A stretch of 64,000 nucleotides of DNA from the NCBI RefSeq assembly GCF_045290345.1, contig NZ_CP155447.1, positions 10,478,001 through 10,542,000 of the forward strand. The letters run 5' to 3'. The stretch comes from Singulisphaera sp045290345. Its GTDB lineage: Bacteria > Planctomycetota > Planctomycetia > Isosphaerales > Isosphaeraceae. The position numbers and the translations under genes are program-made. This document shows positions 17,981 to 27,000 of the stretch, one piece after another (the stretch's first letter is position 1; each line of letters opens with the position of its first letter). The notes under the pieces are model-generated. The model worked only from the letters and a program-made list of their open reading frames with translations, made no database searches and was not told where the DNA came from.

Positions 17981-18655
17981 CGATTCATTTCTCCGAGAGC
18001 GGGGTGCGGGCTCAGCGAGCCCACCTTGGGCCCGGGCGGACGACCGCTTGGTGCGGTACAACTTCCACCGAGCATGCCCCCTTGGCCTTGAACGCGACTA
18101 ACAAAAAGAAGTCCGCCAGGTCCTCAGCCAGTCCCCCCGCGCCTCCCAGTCCGCGTTGCAGCCGCCATATCTGGGAGTCGAGGGGGGCGGAGGCCAGCAT
18201 TCCAGAGGCTGCCAGAGACCGCCGTTGCAGAGCGTCTCGACGTGGCTGCTACACCAAATGGGGATCGGCTTGGCGTCGAATGACGCGTGGATCAGGCCGC
18301 AATCAAGGCGAGCGTCTGCTCCGGCACATCGGACGGTTCGGGTTGATGAATCCCGATCGGCCGTAGTCCCCCTGAGTGACCACGTTGAGTCGTAGGTACT
18401 CTAAAGCACGCCGGACCAAGTCACAACTTTCGAGGTCTCGATTCTGAAAAGAATGGGATCGGAATCTCGATGGCCGGAACGCCAGGGGGATTTCCAACGG
18501 GGGGCCGCCCGTGCGACAGGAAGCAGGTCGGCCCCACAGTTGGGTTTCATGACAGGCAATTGGAATTCACGTGAGAGGCAAGGAAATGAGCCCGAAGTCG
18601 TCCGGGCGGGCGGCACGGTTGGGAGGATCCCAGCGGACGGGCCGCCCCTCCCGAT
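17981..18655. other. Intergenic region
   Basis: About 675 bp between the 3' end of the HPF-like gene and the start of the carbonic anhydrase gene, both on the minus strand. The open frames here overlap one another in different frames and none has a recognisable motif. I see no gene. Confidence 0.35.
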
Positions 18656-19003
18656 TCAGATGACCTGGTCGCCCCCAAAGGAGGTTTGACCTTTGGGGTC
18701 GAGCCGTCCGAGAAGACTCTCGATCGCCCGTTCCAGTTTGTCGCAAGCCTCGACGATCGACTCGTCCAGAGTGGCCGCCTCATGGGTCACGACAATCGGT
18801 TGGCGGCCGGCGAGGCGAGCCTCCAACAGGCAACGCTTGTCAGCGCCGCCTTCCCTGGGGCCGTTCACATCGGCGAGGTGAACCTCCACCCGGGTAATCT
18901 GGTCCGCGAACCGGCTCAAACCACGTTCCACCTCGGCGGAAACCTTCGCGAAAAACTCGTTACTGCCTTTGATATGATTGTCTGTATTGACTTGGATTTG
19001 CAT
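18656..19003 (-). CDS. HPF/RaiA-like ribosome-associated protein
   Basis: A 115-residue protein of the HPF/RaiA (ribosomal subunit interface, S30AE) family, which binds the 30S decoding region in stressed cells and silences ribosomes. The pattern MQIQVNTDNHIKGSNEFF, then RFADQITRVEVHLADVNGPREG and the acidic/basic C-terminal helix DESIVEACDKLERAIES is typical. The start MQIQVN at 19003 is preceded by GAGGAAAT. It is short, without the C-terminal dimerisation domain of long HPF. A second homologue lies at 30614 and a remnant at 28611, so this is one of three family members in the window. Confidence 0.82.
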   Translation of the reverse strand: MQIQVNTDNHIKGSNEFFAKVSAEVERGLSRFADQITRVEVHLADVNGPREGGADKRCLLEARLAGRQPIVVTHEAATLDESIVEACDKLERAIESLLGRLDPKGQTSFGGDQVI

Positions 19004-19756
19004 AACTATTTCCTCGCCCAATGCGACACACCAGAGCTGTTTCCTGCATAGCGATGATTCCGAAACCTCCGGTGAATATCAATGCTAAAAGGGCGGAGCC
19101 CCGGCAAATTCGTCGAGATTTCGTCCTTGCACCGTTTTAACTGTTCCCTTGTGTCGGCTCCGAGCGAGCCGGCATGCGAGTGGCGAACTACTTTTCCGAA
19201 TTCGCGTGTGGAACCCGAGCGTTCCGCGCCGGTGCATGCCCCCATCGCGATTGGGGCCTCCGCCCCCTCTTGTATCCGAAATGATCGGCAATTCTGGTTG
19301 GCCGATGACCCGATTGACCGCTGAGCGACCAGCGTCCACCGAATCAGTTGGTCTGTGATAGGACCACGGATCCGAAATCCGTCCACAACCTGATAAATTT
19401 CGCAATCCGTTGAAATCAAAAGATTTGAGACGAGCCGAATCGGGGCCGTTTCCCGCGCCTTGGTCCATCGCGGTACGCTTTTTGAATCAAGAGTGGCGAT
19501 GTGTACAGTCGCTGAGGCCAGTGCGAACCGGAGGCATGTGGCCCCGACCTCCCTTACGGACGGGGAGTGACTCACGGCGACTTGGTGACGACTCGGATCT
19601 CCGGACCCATTTCCCGAGGCCAGGCGAACCGGAACGGACCGCCACGACGAGACGCCCGCCAGGCGATCGGAACCTGGCAACGCCACTCGTTCCCTGGTCT
19701 CGGGACGATCCCAAGGTCACCAATAATTTCTTGATTGAAAGAGCAATGAGGTTTTT
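19004..19756. other. Divergent intergenic region, HPF-like / SulP
   Basis: About 750 bp between the two divergent genes. It must carry both promoters. The 11-mer CGAGATTTCGT at 19114-19124 matches one arm of the palindrome at 34138-34170, but no second arm or -24/-12 promoter was found nearby. No gene was recognised; the minus-strand frames here lack family features. Confidence 0.35.
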
Positions 19757-22021
19757 ATGGCATCAAATGCGTCTCTCTCACGATCAACACTCCCACGCGA
19801 CCTAGCGGCGGGCTCGGTCGTATTCCTTGTGGCCCTGCCGTTGTGTCTGGGAGTGGCGTTGGCATCCAACGCTCCGTTGTTCTCCGGCGTCCTGGCCGGG
19901 ATCGTCGGCGGCATCTTGGTAGGAATGCTGAGCGGTTCGCAGACCAGCGTGAGCGGCCCCGCCGCTGGCTTGACGGCCATCGTGGCGGCCCAGATTGCTT
20001 CGCTGGGGTCGTTCGAAGCGTTCCTGATGGCCGTGGTCATCGCCGGCTTGATCCAGATCGCGTTGGGGGTCGCACGGGCCGGGTTCCTCGCGGCCTTCTT
20101 CCCTTCCAGCGTGATCAAGGGCCTGCTCGCCGCGATCGGTGTGATCCTGGTCCTGAAACAGATTCCCCACGTTTTGGGCCACGACCCCAATCCGGAAGGC
20201 GATATGTCCTTCCAGCAGCCGGATCACGAAAACTCTTTCTCGGAACTGTTCCAGGTGTTCGGTGATATTCACCCGGGCGCGGCGGTGATTGGTCTCGCTT
20301 CGATCGCGTTGCTGGTGGTCTGGGGCCGGTGGAAGCGGCTCAAGAACTCGTCCATCCCCGCGCCCTTGGTCGTGGTACTGCTGGGCGTTGGCCTCAGCCT
20401 CTTGTTTCGGCAACTCGGCGGGCGCTGGTTGATTGACACGAGCCACCTGGTCCAAGTGCCACTGGCCGACAGCCTGACCGGCTACCTCAAGTTCTTACAG
20501 CACCCGGACTTCTCTCAGTGGTCGAACCCGGCCGTGTACACGGCCGCCCTGACGATCGCCGCCGTGGCCTCATTGGAAACCTTGCTGAACCTGGAAGCGG
20601 TTGACAAGCTCGATCCCCAGCAGCGCGTTTCCCCGCCGAGTCGGGAACTGGTCGCCCAGGGAGTCGGCAACGTCGTCGCCGGCCTGATCGGTGGAATCCC
20701 GGTTACGTCAGTGATCGTCCGCGGGTCCGTGAACATCCATGCCGGCAGCAAGTCCAAACTCTCGGCGGTCGTCCACGGCGTATTGCTGTTGGTCAGCGTA
20801 ACGTTCCTCCCGATGTGGCTGAACCTGATCCCGTTGTCCTGCCTGGCGGCGATCCTCCTGGTCACGGGCATCAAACTGGCCAGCCCAGTCTTGGTCAAGC
20901 AGATGTGGAGCGAGGGACGCTACCAGTTCCTTCCCTTCATCTTGACGGTCGTCTCCATTGTCCTGACCGACCTGCTGATCGGGATCATGATCGGACTGGC
21001 CGTCAGCATCGCCTTCATCCTCAGCAGCAACGTACGCCGGCCGATCCGCCGGATCGTCGAGAAGCACCTGGGAGGAGAGGTCATCCGGATCGAACTGGCC
21101 AATCAGGTCAGTTTCTTCAACCGGGCCGCCTTGGCCCTGGCGTTCGATGAGGTGCCCCGCGGCGGCCACCTCCTCCTCGATGCCCGGAATACAGACTATA
21201 TCGACCCGGACGTGCTCAGCCTGATCCGAGACTTCACCGCGCAATCGGCACCGGTCCGCGGCGTCGAGGTCAGCCTCGTCGGATTCCGACAGGCGTACCA
21301 ACTCAAGGACCAGACCCAATATGTGGATTGCTCCACCCGCGATATCCAGAGCGCCCTCACCCCGAAACAAGTACTCCAACTCCTGAAGGAGGGCCACGAT
21401 CGGTTTCGGACCGGCCAACGTCTCACCCGCGACTTCGGGCGCCAGGTCAATGCCACCGCCAACGGTCAACACCCTCTGGCCGTGGTGGTCAGTTGCATCG
21501 ACTCCCGGACCCCTGCCGAACTGATCCTCGACATGGGAGTGGGCGACATCTTCAGCGTTCGAGTCGCGGGCAATATCACCAGCCGTAAGGTCCTGGGCAG
21601 TATCGAATACGGCTGTGCCGTGGCCGGTGCGAAGCTGATCCTGGTGATGGGCCACACACGTTGCGGCGCCGTGACGGCGGCGGTCGACCTCGTAGGCTCG
21701 GACGTCTCGACGGCCGATGCCACCGGCTGCGAGCATCTGGACCATATCGTGAGCGATATCCAGCTCTCGATCGCCCCGCACTCCTGCCAAGGGATCGAAC
21801 AACTGCCGCCGGACGAAAAGAAAGCTTTCGTCGACAATGTGGCCCGGCGCAACGTCTTGCGTGTGGTGAACGCAATGATCGAAGAGAGCCATACGCTCAA
21901 CGTCCTTGTCCAGAGCGGGCGGATCGCGATCGTCGGTGCCATGTACGACGTTGGGACGGGAAGCATCGAACTGCTCCCGGCCGTGGAGAGCAACCGGATG
22001 CCAGCCCTGGACCCGGTGTGA
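19757..22021 (+). CDS. SulP transporter - STAS - beta-carbonic anhydrase fusion
   Basis: A 754-residue fusion. The N-terminal 410 residues are a SulP (SLC26-like) anion permease with signature segments RDLAAGSVVFLVALPLCLGV and GSQTSVSGPAAGLTAIV. A STAS domain follows at about 430-530. The C-terminal 200 residues form a beta-carbonic anhydrase with zinc motifs SCIDSRTPAE (near 578) and GHTRCGAV (near 632). The likely job is bicarbonate uptake or release, with the substrate interconverted with CO2 at the cytoplasmic mouth. SulP-anhydrase fusions are known in bacteria; bicarbonate as substrate is inferred from the fusion. A 12-bp hairpin lies 67 bp downstream. Confidence 0.94.
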   Translation: MASNASLSRSTLPRDLAAGSVVFLVALPLCLGVALASNAPLFSGVLAGIVGGILVGMLSGSQTSVSGPAAGLTAIVAAQIASLGSFEAFLMAVVIAGLIQIALGVARAGFLAAFFPSSVIKGLLAAIGVILVLKQIPHVLGHDPNPEGDMSFQQPDHENSFSELFQVFGDIHPGAAVIGLASIALLVVWGRWKRLKNSSIPAPLVVVLLGVGLSLLFRQLGGRWLIDTSHLVQVPLADSLTGYLKFLQHPDFSQWSNPAVYTAALTIAAVASLETLLNLEAVDKLDPQQRVSPPSRELVAQGVGNVVAGLIGGIPVTSVIVRGSVNIHAGSKSKLSAVVHGVLLLVSVTFLPMWLNLIPLSCLAAILLVTGIKLASPVLVKQMWSEGRYQFLPFILTVVSIVLTDLLIGIMIGLAVSIAFILSSNVRRPIRRIVEKHLGGEVIRIELANQVSFFNRAALALAFDEVPRGGHLLLDARNTDYIDPDVLSLIRDFTAQSAPVRGVEVSLVGFRQAYQLKDQTQYVDCSTRDIQSALTPKQVLQLLKEGHDRFRTGQRLTRDFGRQVNATANGQHPLAVVVSCIDSRTPAELILDMGVGDIFSVRVAGNITSRKVLGSIEYGCAVAGAKLILVMGHTRCGAVTAAVDLVGSDVSTADATGCEHLDHIVSDIQLSIAPHSCQGIEQLPPDEKKAFVDNVARRNVLRVVNAMIEESHTLNVLVQSGRIAIVGAMYDVGTGSIELLPAVESNRMPALDPV

Positions 22022-22087
22022 GACCGGAATCCCGCGGCGGAATCGGACACCTGACGAAGCCGCCGAAAAAGTAGGTCCCCGCAACCA

Positions 22088-22116
22088 GTCCGCCCCCTCA
22101 GCTCGAGGGGGCGGAC
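22088..22116 (+). terminator. Terminator-like hairpin after SulP fusion gene
   Basis: A perfect 12-bp GC-rich stem (22088-22099 with 22105-22116) closes a 5-nt loop 67 bp beyond the stop codon. The following TTCGTTGAT is only mildly T-rich, so this is an imperfect intrinsic terminator. Confidence 0.6.
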
Positions 22117-22344
22117 TTCGTTGATAAATCGCTCTTTTCAATAGCCTCGCTCCCGCCAGCGGGGCCGCATCCCTCAGGGAAGATTCCCGGCGAACGGCCA
22201 ATCCGATTGGATCACTTCGCCTGCGGCCTCATTCGCAACGAAGTTCGACGCGAGCTATGTCTATAATGATGAAATGGGATGGTCTCGCACGGCGGTGCTT
22301 CGATAGAAAGTTCACCGAGTTCGAGACGAGGAATGCATGACTTT

Positions 22345-23631
22345 ATGATAATTTTAACACGCATACTGCTCATTAGGATCGCAGGGCCGACTATCCTGAC
22401 GAGCGTACTCTTCCTTGTCTCGAGCATCACGGCCGCGATCTACCTGCATCATCAGCAGTCCACCTCGCTCCGGATGCTTGACGAGGATCTTCAGAGCCGC
22501 CGGATCGCGGCCGACCTCCTGAGGGAGTTGCACGACCTGGCCGCCCTGCCCGAAGACCGACAGCAGGAGGCGACCCAGCTCCACGGGAAGATCCTGGGGC
22601 TGCTCGCCCGGGCGAAGCGGGCGGCCAACCTGAAGGAAGAGGCCCAGTTCGTGGGTCGGCTGGAACAGAGTTTTGATCGCTATCTCAGTCGTCGGCGGGC
22701 CGAGACGGCCTCGGCCCCGAATTCCAGGAGCGCGGCCAAGTCGGCCCTCGACCTCCTGGAGTCAGAAACGGTGCCGGCCTGCCGTGAGTTGGAACAATTC
22801 AACGCAGGGGAGATCGAACGAGCCGAGGCCACCCTCGATCGGGCAGTGACGTGGATGGCCTGGGGGTTTGTCGGAGTAGGCACCTTCGGGTCGCTCGCCG
22901 GCCTACTGCTCGGCTACGGCGTGGCCCGTGGGCTCGGGCGGACCGTGCTCCGTGCCGAGTCGCTCGCGGAGGTCGGCGAGATTGCCGCCGGCATGGCCCA
23001 CGAGCTCAGGAACCCCTTGACCGCGATCAAGATGCTGGTGCAGATGAACCGGGAGGAAACCGAGGCCCAGGGCCTCCCCGTGGAGGACTTGCAAGTCATT
23101 GAGCAGGAGATCCTTCGCATGGAGGCTCGACTGAACGTGTTCATCGACTTCGCCCGACCGCCGAAGCCGGAGCGTAGGCGGGTCAACCTCATCCCGGTGG
23201 TGGACCAGACTCTGTCCTTGGTCGGTGGCCGAGCACGCAAGCAGCGGGTGACGGTGAAATTCAGCCCCCCCTCGACCCCGGTCGAGGTCGAGGCCGACGG
23301 GGAGCAGATCCGCCAATTGCTGGTCAACCTCGCCCTGAATGCGCTGGATGTCATGCCGCGCGGCGGCATCTTGGAGATCGAGCTTCGCCATCCGACGAAC
23401 GAAATCGTGGAGTTGGTGGTGCTCGACTCAGGACCAGGGATCGCTCCCCGACACTTGCCCCGGCTCTACGAACCGTTCTTCACCAGCAAGGAGATGGGCC
23501 TCGGACTGGGCCTGGTCGTCTCGCAACGGATCGCGCGAGACCATGGCGGCGAACTTCGGGCGACAAACCAACCTCAAGGGGGGGCCTGTTTCGTCCTCCG
23601 TCTGCCCGCGGCACAAAAAAGGCCAGGCTAG
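22345..23631 (+). CDS. NtrB-like membrane sensor histidine kinase
   Basis: A sensor kinase of about 428 residues. A first transmembrane helix (RIAGPTILTSVLFLVSSITAA) starts the protein, a periplasmic helical region follows, and a second helix (GFVGVGTFGSLAGLLLG) lies near 175-190. The phosphoacceptor is His219 in MAHELRNPLTAIK; the ATPase domain shows NLALNALD and GPGIAPRHL and a glycine-rich MGLGLGLVVSQ. No PAS or HAMP domain is obvious. MIILTR at 22345 is chosen as start, with GAGGA 12 nt upstream; ATG at 22333 in frame is possible. It lies 147 bp before an NtrC-type regulator, its probable partner. Confidence 0.92.
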   Translation: MIILTRILLIRIAGPTILTSVLFLVSSITAAIYLHHQQSTSLRMLDEDLQSRRIAADLLRELHDLAALPEDRQQEATQLHGKILGLLARAKRAANLKEEAQFVGRLEQSFDRYLSRRRAETASAPNSRSAAKSALDLLESETVPACRELEQFNAGEIERAEATLDRAVTWMAWGFVGVGTFGSLAGLLLGYGVARGLGRTVLRAESLAEVGEIAAGMAHELRNPLTAIKMLVQMNREETEAQGLPVEDLQVIEQEILRMEARLNVFIDFARPPKPERRRVNLIPVVDQTLSLVGGRARKQRVTVKFSPPSTPVEVEADGEQIRQLLVNLALNALDVMPRGGILEIELRHPTNEIVELVVLDSGPGIAPRHLPRLYEPFFTSKEMGLGLGLVVSQRIARDHGGELRATNQPQGGACFVLRLPAAQKRPG

Positions 23632-23730
23632 GAGTGGACCTGAGTCTGGCGATTCGTCTCGTCAGGGTCTCTTTTGTTATCCTTGGGTTTTCCCGGAGCG
23701 TACGATGACGTTGAGGACTCAGTGAGCGCT

Positions 23731-23757
23731 CGGGCTTGAAGCTCCAACTCAAGCCCG
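23731..23757 (+). promoter_or_regulatory. Hairpin just upstream of response-regulator start
   Basis: CGGGCTTGA and TCAAGCCCG pair as a perfect 9-bp stem around a 9-nt loop, ending about 21 nt before the regulator ATG. It could modulate translation of the regulator relative to the kinase, or be an activator site. No T-tract follows it. Confidence 0.4.
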
Positions 23758-23778
23758 GGAACCTTTTCGAGGGCGGAC

Positions 23779-25221
23779 ATGGCAACCATCCTGGTGATCG
23801 ACGACGAACTCTCCATCCTCCACGCCTTCCGCCGCGCCTTCGACGACCCGGCCGACACGCTCCTGACGGCCTGCGATGGGGCCGAGGGGTTGGAACTCGT
23901 CGCCCAGAACCGGCCCGACGTCGTGGTCCTGGACCTGAACCTGCCCGACATGCTCGGCCTCGAAGTGTTCCAACAGATCCGGCAAATCGACGCACGAATT
24001 CCCGTCATTTTCATCACGGGCCAGGGGACGACCGAGACGGCCATTGAGGCGATGAAGATGGGGGCGTTCGACTATCTGCTCAAGCCCCTGGACGTCGGAC
24101 GGGTCCGGGAGCAGGTCGAACGCGCCGCGGAGATCAGTCGGCTGATGCGCGTCCCCGCCGTGGTCACGGACGAGGTCCTCGCCCAGGCCCCGGCCGACGT
24201 CATCGTGGGCCGCTCTCCGGCCATGCAGGAGGTCTACAAGGCGATCGGCCTGGTTGCGCCCCAGGACCTCGCGGTCCTGATCCTGGGCGACAGCGGCACG
24301 GGCAAGGAACTGGTCGCTCGAGCCGTCTACCAGCACAGCCGCCGGGCCACCGGACCGTTCCTGGCCATCAATTGCGCCGCGATTCCCGAGACCCTCCTCG
24401 AAAGTGAGCTCTTCGGGCACGAGAAGGGCGCGTTCACCGGGGCCGACCGCAAGCGAATCGGCAAATTCGAGCAATGCTCAGGCGGGACGCTGTTCCTGGA
24501 CGAGATCGGCGACATGACGCCACTGACCCAGTCGAAGCTTCTCCGGGTGCTCCAGGACGGGCGGTTCGAGCGTGTCGGCGGCAACGAGACGATCCGGACC
24601 GACGTCCGGATCATCGCCGCGACCAACCGCGACCTGGCGCAGATGGTGACGGCGGGGGAGTTCCGCGGCGACCTTTATTACCGCCTGGGCATCGTCACCA
24701 TCAACGTGCCGCCGCTCCGGGAGCGGGCCGACGACCTGCCGCTCCTCGTCGAACACTTCCTCAAACGGTTCAGCCCCGAACTGGGCAAGACGGTCGTTCG
24801 GATCGCCCCAGAGGCGATGGAACTGCTCAGGCGCCATCCTTGGCCCGGCAACATCCGAGAGTTGCAAAGCGTCCTCAAGCAGGCGCTCCTGCGGGCGCAG
24901 GGGCCAGTCCTCGTCGCCGATTTCCTGCCCCCCTCGGTTCGCGGCGAGGAGGAATCCGCGGGCGCGGCCGCGGCCCCCATCGACTGGGAAGGGTTCCTCG
25001 ACGATCGCCTCCGCGTGGGTTCGCAGGACCTGTACGCCGAGGCGCTCGCGCTGATGGAGCGGTCCCTGGTGACTCGTGTCCTGCGCCACACCGGGGGCAA
25101 TCAGGTGCAGGCAGCCAAGCTGCTCGGAATTACACGTGGCAGCCTACGAACCAAGATCCGGACACTCGGCATCCGAATCGATCGGTCCGTCTGGTCGGGC
25201 AATGACCAGACGGGCTACTAA
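23779..25221 (+). CDS. NtrC-family sigma-54 response regulator
   Basis: A 480-residue activator with three domains. The receiver domain (1-120) has acidic residues at DDE 8-10, phosphoacceptor Asp52 in LDLNLPD and Lys102. The AAA+ domain has Walker A GDSGTGKE (170-177) and an intact GAFTGA sigma-54 contact loop (217-222). The C-terminal Fis-type helix-turn-helix reads VQAAKLLGITRGSLRTKI. It should open sigma-54 promoters after phosphorylation by the kinase encoded just upstream. A predicted -24/-12 promoter at 25373, 150 bp past its stop codon, makes the six-gene operon there the natural first target. Confidence 0.95.
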   Translation: MATILVIDDELSILHAFRRAFDDPADTLLTACDGAEGLELVAQNRPDVVVLDLNLPDMLGLEVFQQIRQIDARIPVIFITGQGTTETAIEAMKMGAFDYLLKPLDVGRVREQVERAAEISRLMRVPAVVTDEVLAQAPADVIVGRSPAMQEVYKAIGLVAPQDLAVLILGDSGTGKELVARAVYQHSRRATGPFLAINCAAIPETLLESELFGHEKGAFTGADRKRIGKFEQCSGGTLFLDEIGDMTPLTQSKLLRVLQDGRFERVGGNETIRTDVRIIAATNRDLAQMVTAGEFRGDLYYRLGIVTINVPPLRERADDLPLLVEHFLKRFSPELGKTVVRIAPEAMELLRRHPWPGNIRELQSVLKQALLRAQGPVLVADFLPPSVRGEEESAGAAAAPIDWEGFLDDRLRVGSQDLYAEALALMERSLVTRVLRHTGGNQVQAAKLLGITRGSLRTKIRTLGIRIDRSVWSGNDQTGY

Positions 25222-25235
25222 TGGACCAGGACGCC

Positions 25236-25255
25236 CAGTGGCTTTACTGCCACTG
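25236..25255. promoter_or_regulatory. Short inverted repeat between regulator and promoter A
   Basis: CAGTGGC, six bases, GCCACTG. It lies 15 bp past the regulator stop and about 120-140 bp upstream of promoter A, so it could be a weak terminator or an upstream activator site. The sequence alone does not decide. Confidence 0.35.
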
Positions 25256-25372
25256 TCGAATCCAACGAGACCCTCAGCTTCATTCCCACCCCCATTGCAT
25301 TACAACGCAAACCCATTAACAACAATAAGTTAAAACAAGCACCAAAAAGAACAAGCGACTCTCTCTCAGCTC

Positions 25373-25387
25373 TGGCATCGCAATCGC
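25373..25387 (+). promoter_or_regulatory. Predicted sigma-54 promoter A (-24/-12)
   Basis: TGGCATCGCAATCGC has GG and GC separated by exactly ten bases and fits the sigma-54 consensus at most positions. The identical 15-mer occurs at 30044, and a second shared block lies 33 bp from the start of both. It precedes the WD40-led operon and follows an NtrC-type activator gene. Transcription would start near 25399. Confidence 0.7.
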
Positions 25388-25530
25388 GATAGAGAGTCTT
25401 GCATCTGAAGGTGCACCTCAATCGTCCCACGGCAGCAGGCCGAGCCTCGCCGTCATTTTGAAATGGATTTGCTGAATGGCCGTGGTGGCGAAAGCCACCG
25501 GCGGGGTCGACACGCGCCGTGCCTTCCAAG
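25388..25530 (+). ncRNA. Leader shared by promoters A and B, copy A
   Basis: The untranslated leader between promoter A and the WD40 gene resembles the leader after promoter B (30059-30202). Shared blocks include TGAAGGTGCACCTCA at 25406 (versus TGAGGGCGCACATCA), TCGCCGTCA at 25447 and GCCACCGG at 25494, at nearly the same spacings. GGTGGC-GAAA-GCCACC at 25484-25499 is a perfect hairpin with a GNRA tetraloop; the B copy keeps a shorter stem there. A structured regulatory leader is one reading, plain duplication the other. Confidence 0.5.
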
Positions 25531-25611
25531 GCACAGCGAGTGCGTTACCTCCGCGCGCTGAATCGGCCGTCCGACCACTGGCAACCCAACGAATCAAAGG
25601 ACTTCAATGCC

Positions 25612-26649
25612 ATGACACTCTCGATCAAGCCCATGCCACGGGCAATCCGTCAGGCCAGCCATAGCAACGTCGTGACCTCGGTGGCGTTCACCCCCGACGG
25701 TGAGACCGTCGCCAGCGGAAGTTGGGACGGGACCATCAAGCTCTGGGACACCGGCAGCGGTGCTCTCAAACTGAAGCGGACGCTCCGAGGCGAATGGGAT
25801 GAGGTCGAGGCGATCGCAATCACCCCCGACGGCAGCGCGATCGCGGGCCTGGGCACAGGCTTCGACGGTGCGCCGTTCGGTGCCGTAACTCTCTGGGCGT
25901 TGGAAGGGGGCAGGGGGCGTCCCTTGATTCGGGAGGGAGGCAAGCTCGATGCGATCGCGTTCTCTCCCGATGGGTTGATGCTGGCGGCGGCCAACGGAGA
26001 CACCCGCAGCGTGTCGCTCTGCGAAGTCAGCACGGGCCAGGAGCTGGCGCGACTGCTGGACCACCAGGGTCCGATCTGGTCTCTGGACTTCTCCCCCGAC
26101 GGCAAGCTGCTGGCCGCGGCCACCGGGACGGTGCCGGCCATGACCGAGCCGGCGGACGTCGAGCAGATCGGGGAGATCCGGCTGTGGGACCTCACTACCA
26201 GTCGCGTCCCTAAGCCACGGAACCGCTTGATCGGCCACGGATTCGGAGTCATCTCAGTGGCCTTCTCCCCCGATGGCACGACCCTGGCCACCGGCGGCTT
26301 CGATAGGGCCGTGAAGCTATGGAACGTGGCCACCGGACGGGAAATGGCAACGCTCACCGGCCACGAGGGCTGGGTCGCCGCGGCGCAGTTCTCGCCCGAC
26401 GGAACGGTCCTGGCCACCGGCTCCCACGACCAAACGATCAGGCTCTGGGATGTCGCGACGCGCCAGGAGTTGGCCACACTCCGAGGGCACACCGGCAACG
26501 TCTATTCCGTCGCGTTCTCCCCCGACGGCTCACAGCTCGCCTCGGGGAGCCTCGACGGGACCGTGCGGATCTGGGATGCGGCCCAAGCGCTGGACCGGGA
26601 AGCCGCCCTGAGCCAACGACATTTCATTGGCAAAAAGGACTCACCATGA
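25612..26649 (+). CDS. WD40 repeat protein
   Basis: A 345-residue protein built almost wholly of WD40 repeats, about seven, enough for one beta-propeller. Typical units read VTSVAFTPDGETVASGSWDG, ISVAFSPDGTTLATGGFD and VYSVAFSPDGSQLASGSLDG, each ending in a KLWD or RIWD motif. No signal peptide or kinase domain is present, so it is probably a cytoplasmic scaffold. The start MTLSIKPMP at 25612 has AAAGGA ten bases upstream. It is the first gene after the predicted sigma-54 promoter A, and its stop codon overlaps the next start (ATGA). Its partner is unknown. Confidence 0.88.
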   Translation: MTLSIKPMPRAIRQASHSNVVTSVAFTPDGETVASGSWDGTIKLWDTGSGALKLKRTLRGEWDEVEAIAITPDGSAIAGLGTGFDGAPFGAVTLWALEGGRGRPLIREGGKLDAIAFSPDGLMLAAANGDTRSVSLCEVSTGQELARLLDHQGPIWSLDFSPDGKLLAAATGTVPAMTEPADVEQIGEIRLWDLTTSRVPKPRNRLIGHGFGVISVAFSPDGTTLATGGFDRAVKLWNVATGREMATLTGHEGWVAAAQFSPDGTVLATGSHDQTIRLWDVATRQELATLRGHTGNVYSVAFSPDGSQLASGSLDGTVRIWDAAQALDREAALSQRHFIGKKDSP

Positions 26650-26834
26650 GCGGCTTCAACCAAGCGCATCCCCACCTCGAATGCGTGATCTGCGACGACA
26701 ACGACGCGTGCCTGCCGCGGTGGGAAGACGACGGTGGCGGAATGGATCAGCCGCCATCGTACCCCCAAACGCTCGAGGAGGATTCCGAGCAACGCCATGG
26801 ACACCATGATCGCCGGATTGACGGACCGTTCTAG
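26646..26834 (+). CDS. Small acidic protein of unknown function (62 aa)
   Basis: A 62-residue frame that starts inside the stop codon of the WD40 gene (ATGA overlap), which suggests translational coupling. The sequence is acidic in the middle (CVICDDNDACLPRWEDDGGG) and ends with a His/Arg-rich stretch. It has three cysteines, two in a CxxC-like arrangement (CVIC), so metal binding is possible but unproven. I do not recognise a family. The coding status rests on the overlap and on its position in a tight operon. Confidence 0.5.
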   Translation: MSGFNQAHPHLECVICDDNDACLPRWEDDGGGMDQPPSYPQTLEEDSEQRHGHHDRRIDGPF

Positions 26835-26856
26835 GAACCGATTCGAGGACCCGACG

Positions 26857-27000
26857 ATGGACGGCAAGCCAAGACAGAGCGAGGCGGTTCGCCGTTCTGA
26901 TCTCACGAACCGCGACATCGAAACCGAGATCCTCGTGCGACTTGCACGCAGGGGCTACGACTGGACCGGTCAACGGCGAAGACCACGGGGGGCATCATGA
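26857..27000 (+). CDS. Small LTNRDIETEIL-motif protein (47 aa), paralogue A
   Basis: A 47-residue basic protein containing LTNRDIETEILVRLARRG. The same motif recurs in the 76-residue protein at 30368-30598 with conservative changes, and the similarity runs upstream (QSEAVRR versus IEAGQVR), so the two are paralogues. MDGKPRQ at 26857 is chosen as start because GAGGA lies 7 bp upstream; a longer frame starts at 26797. Its stop overlaps the next start as ATGA. Function is unknown; the core looks like a single amphipathic helix. Confidence 0.62.
   Translation: MDGKPRQSEAVRRSDLTNRDIETEILVRLARRGYDWTGQRRRPRGAS

Noticed and set aside
19114..19124. Second binding site for the 34-kb palindrome
   Set aside because: Only one arm (CGAGATTTCGT) is present, without a partner arm or a -24/-12 promoter at suitable distance.
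20708..22201. 497-codon minus-strand frame opposite the SulP-anhydrase fusion
   Set aside because: The sense strand carries a clear transporter and carbonic anhydrase; the antisense product has no motifs.
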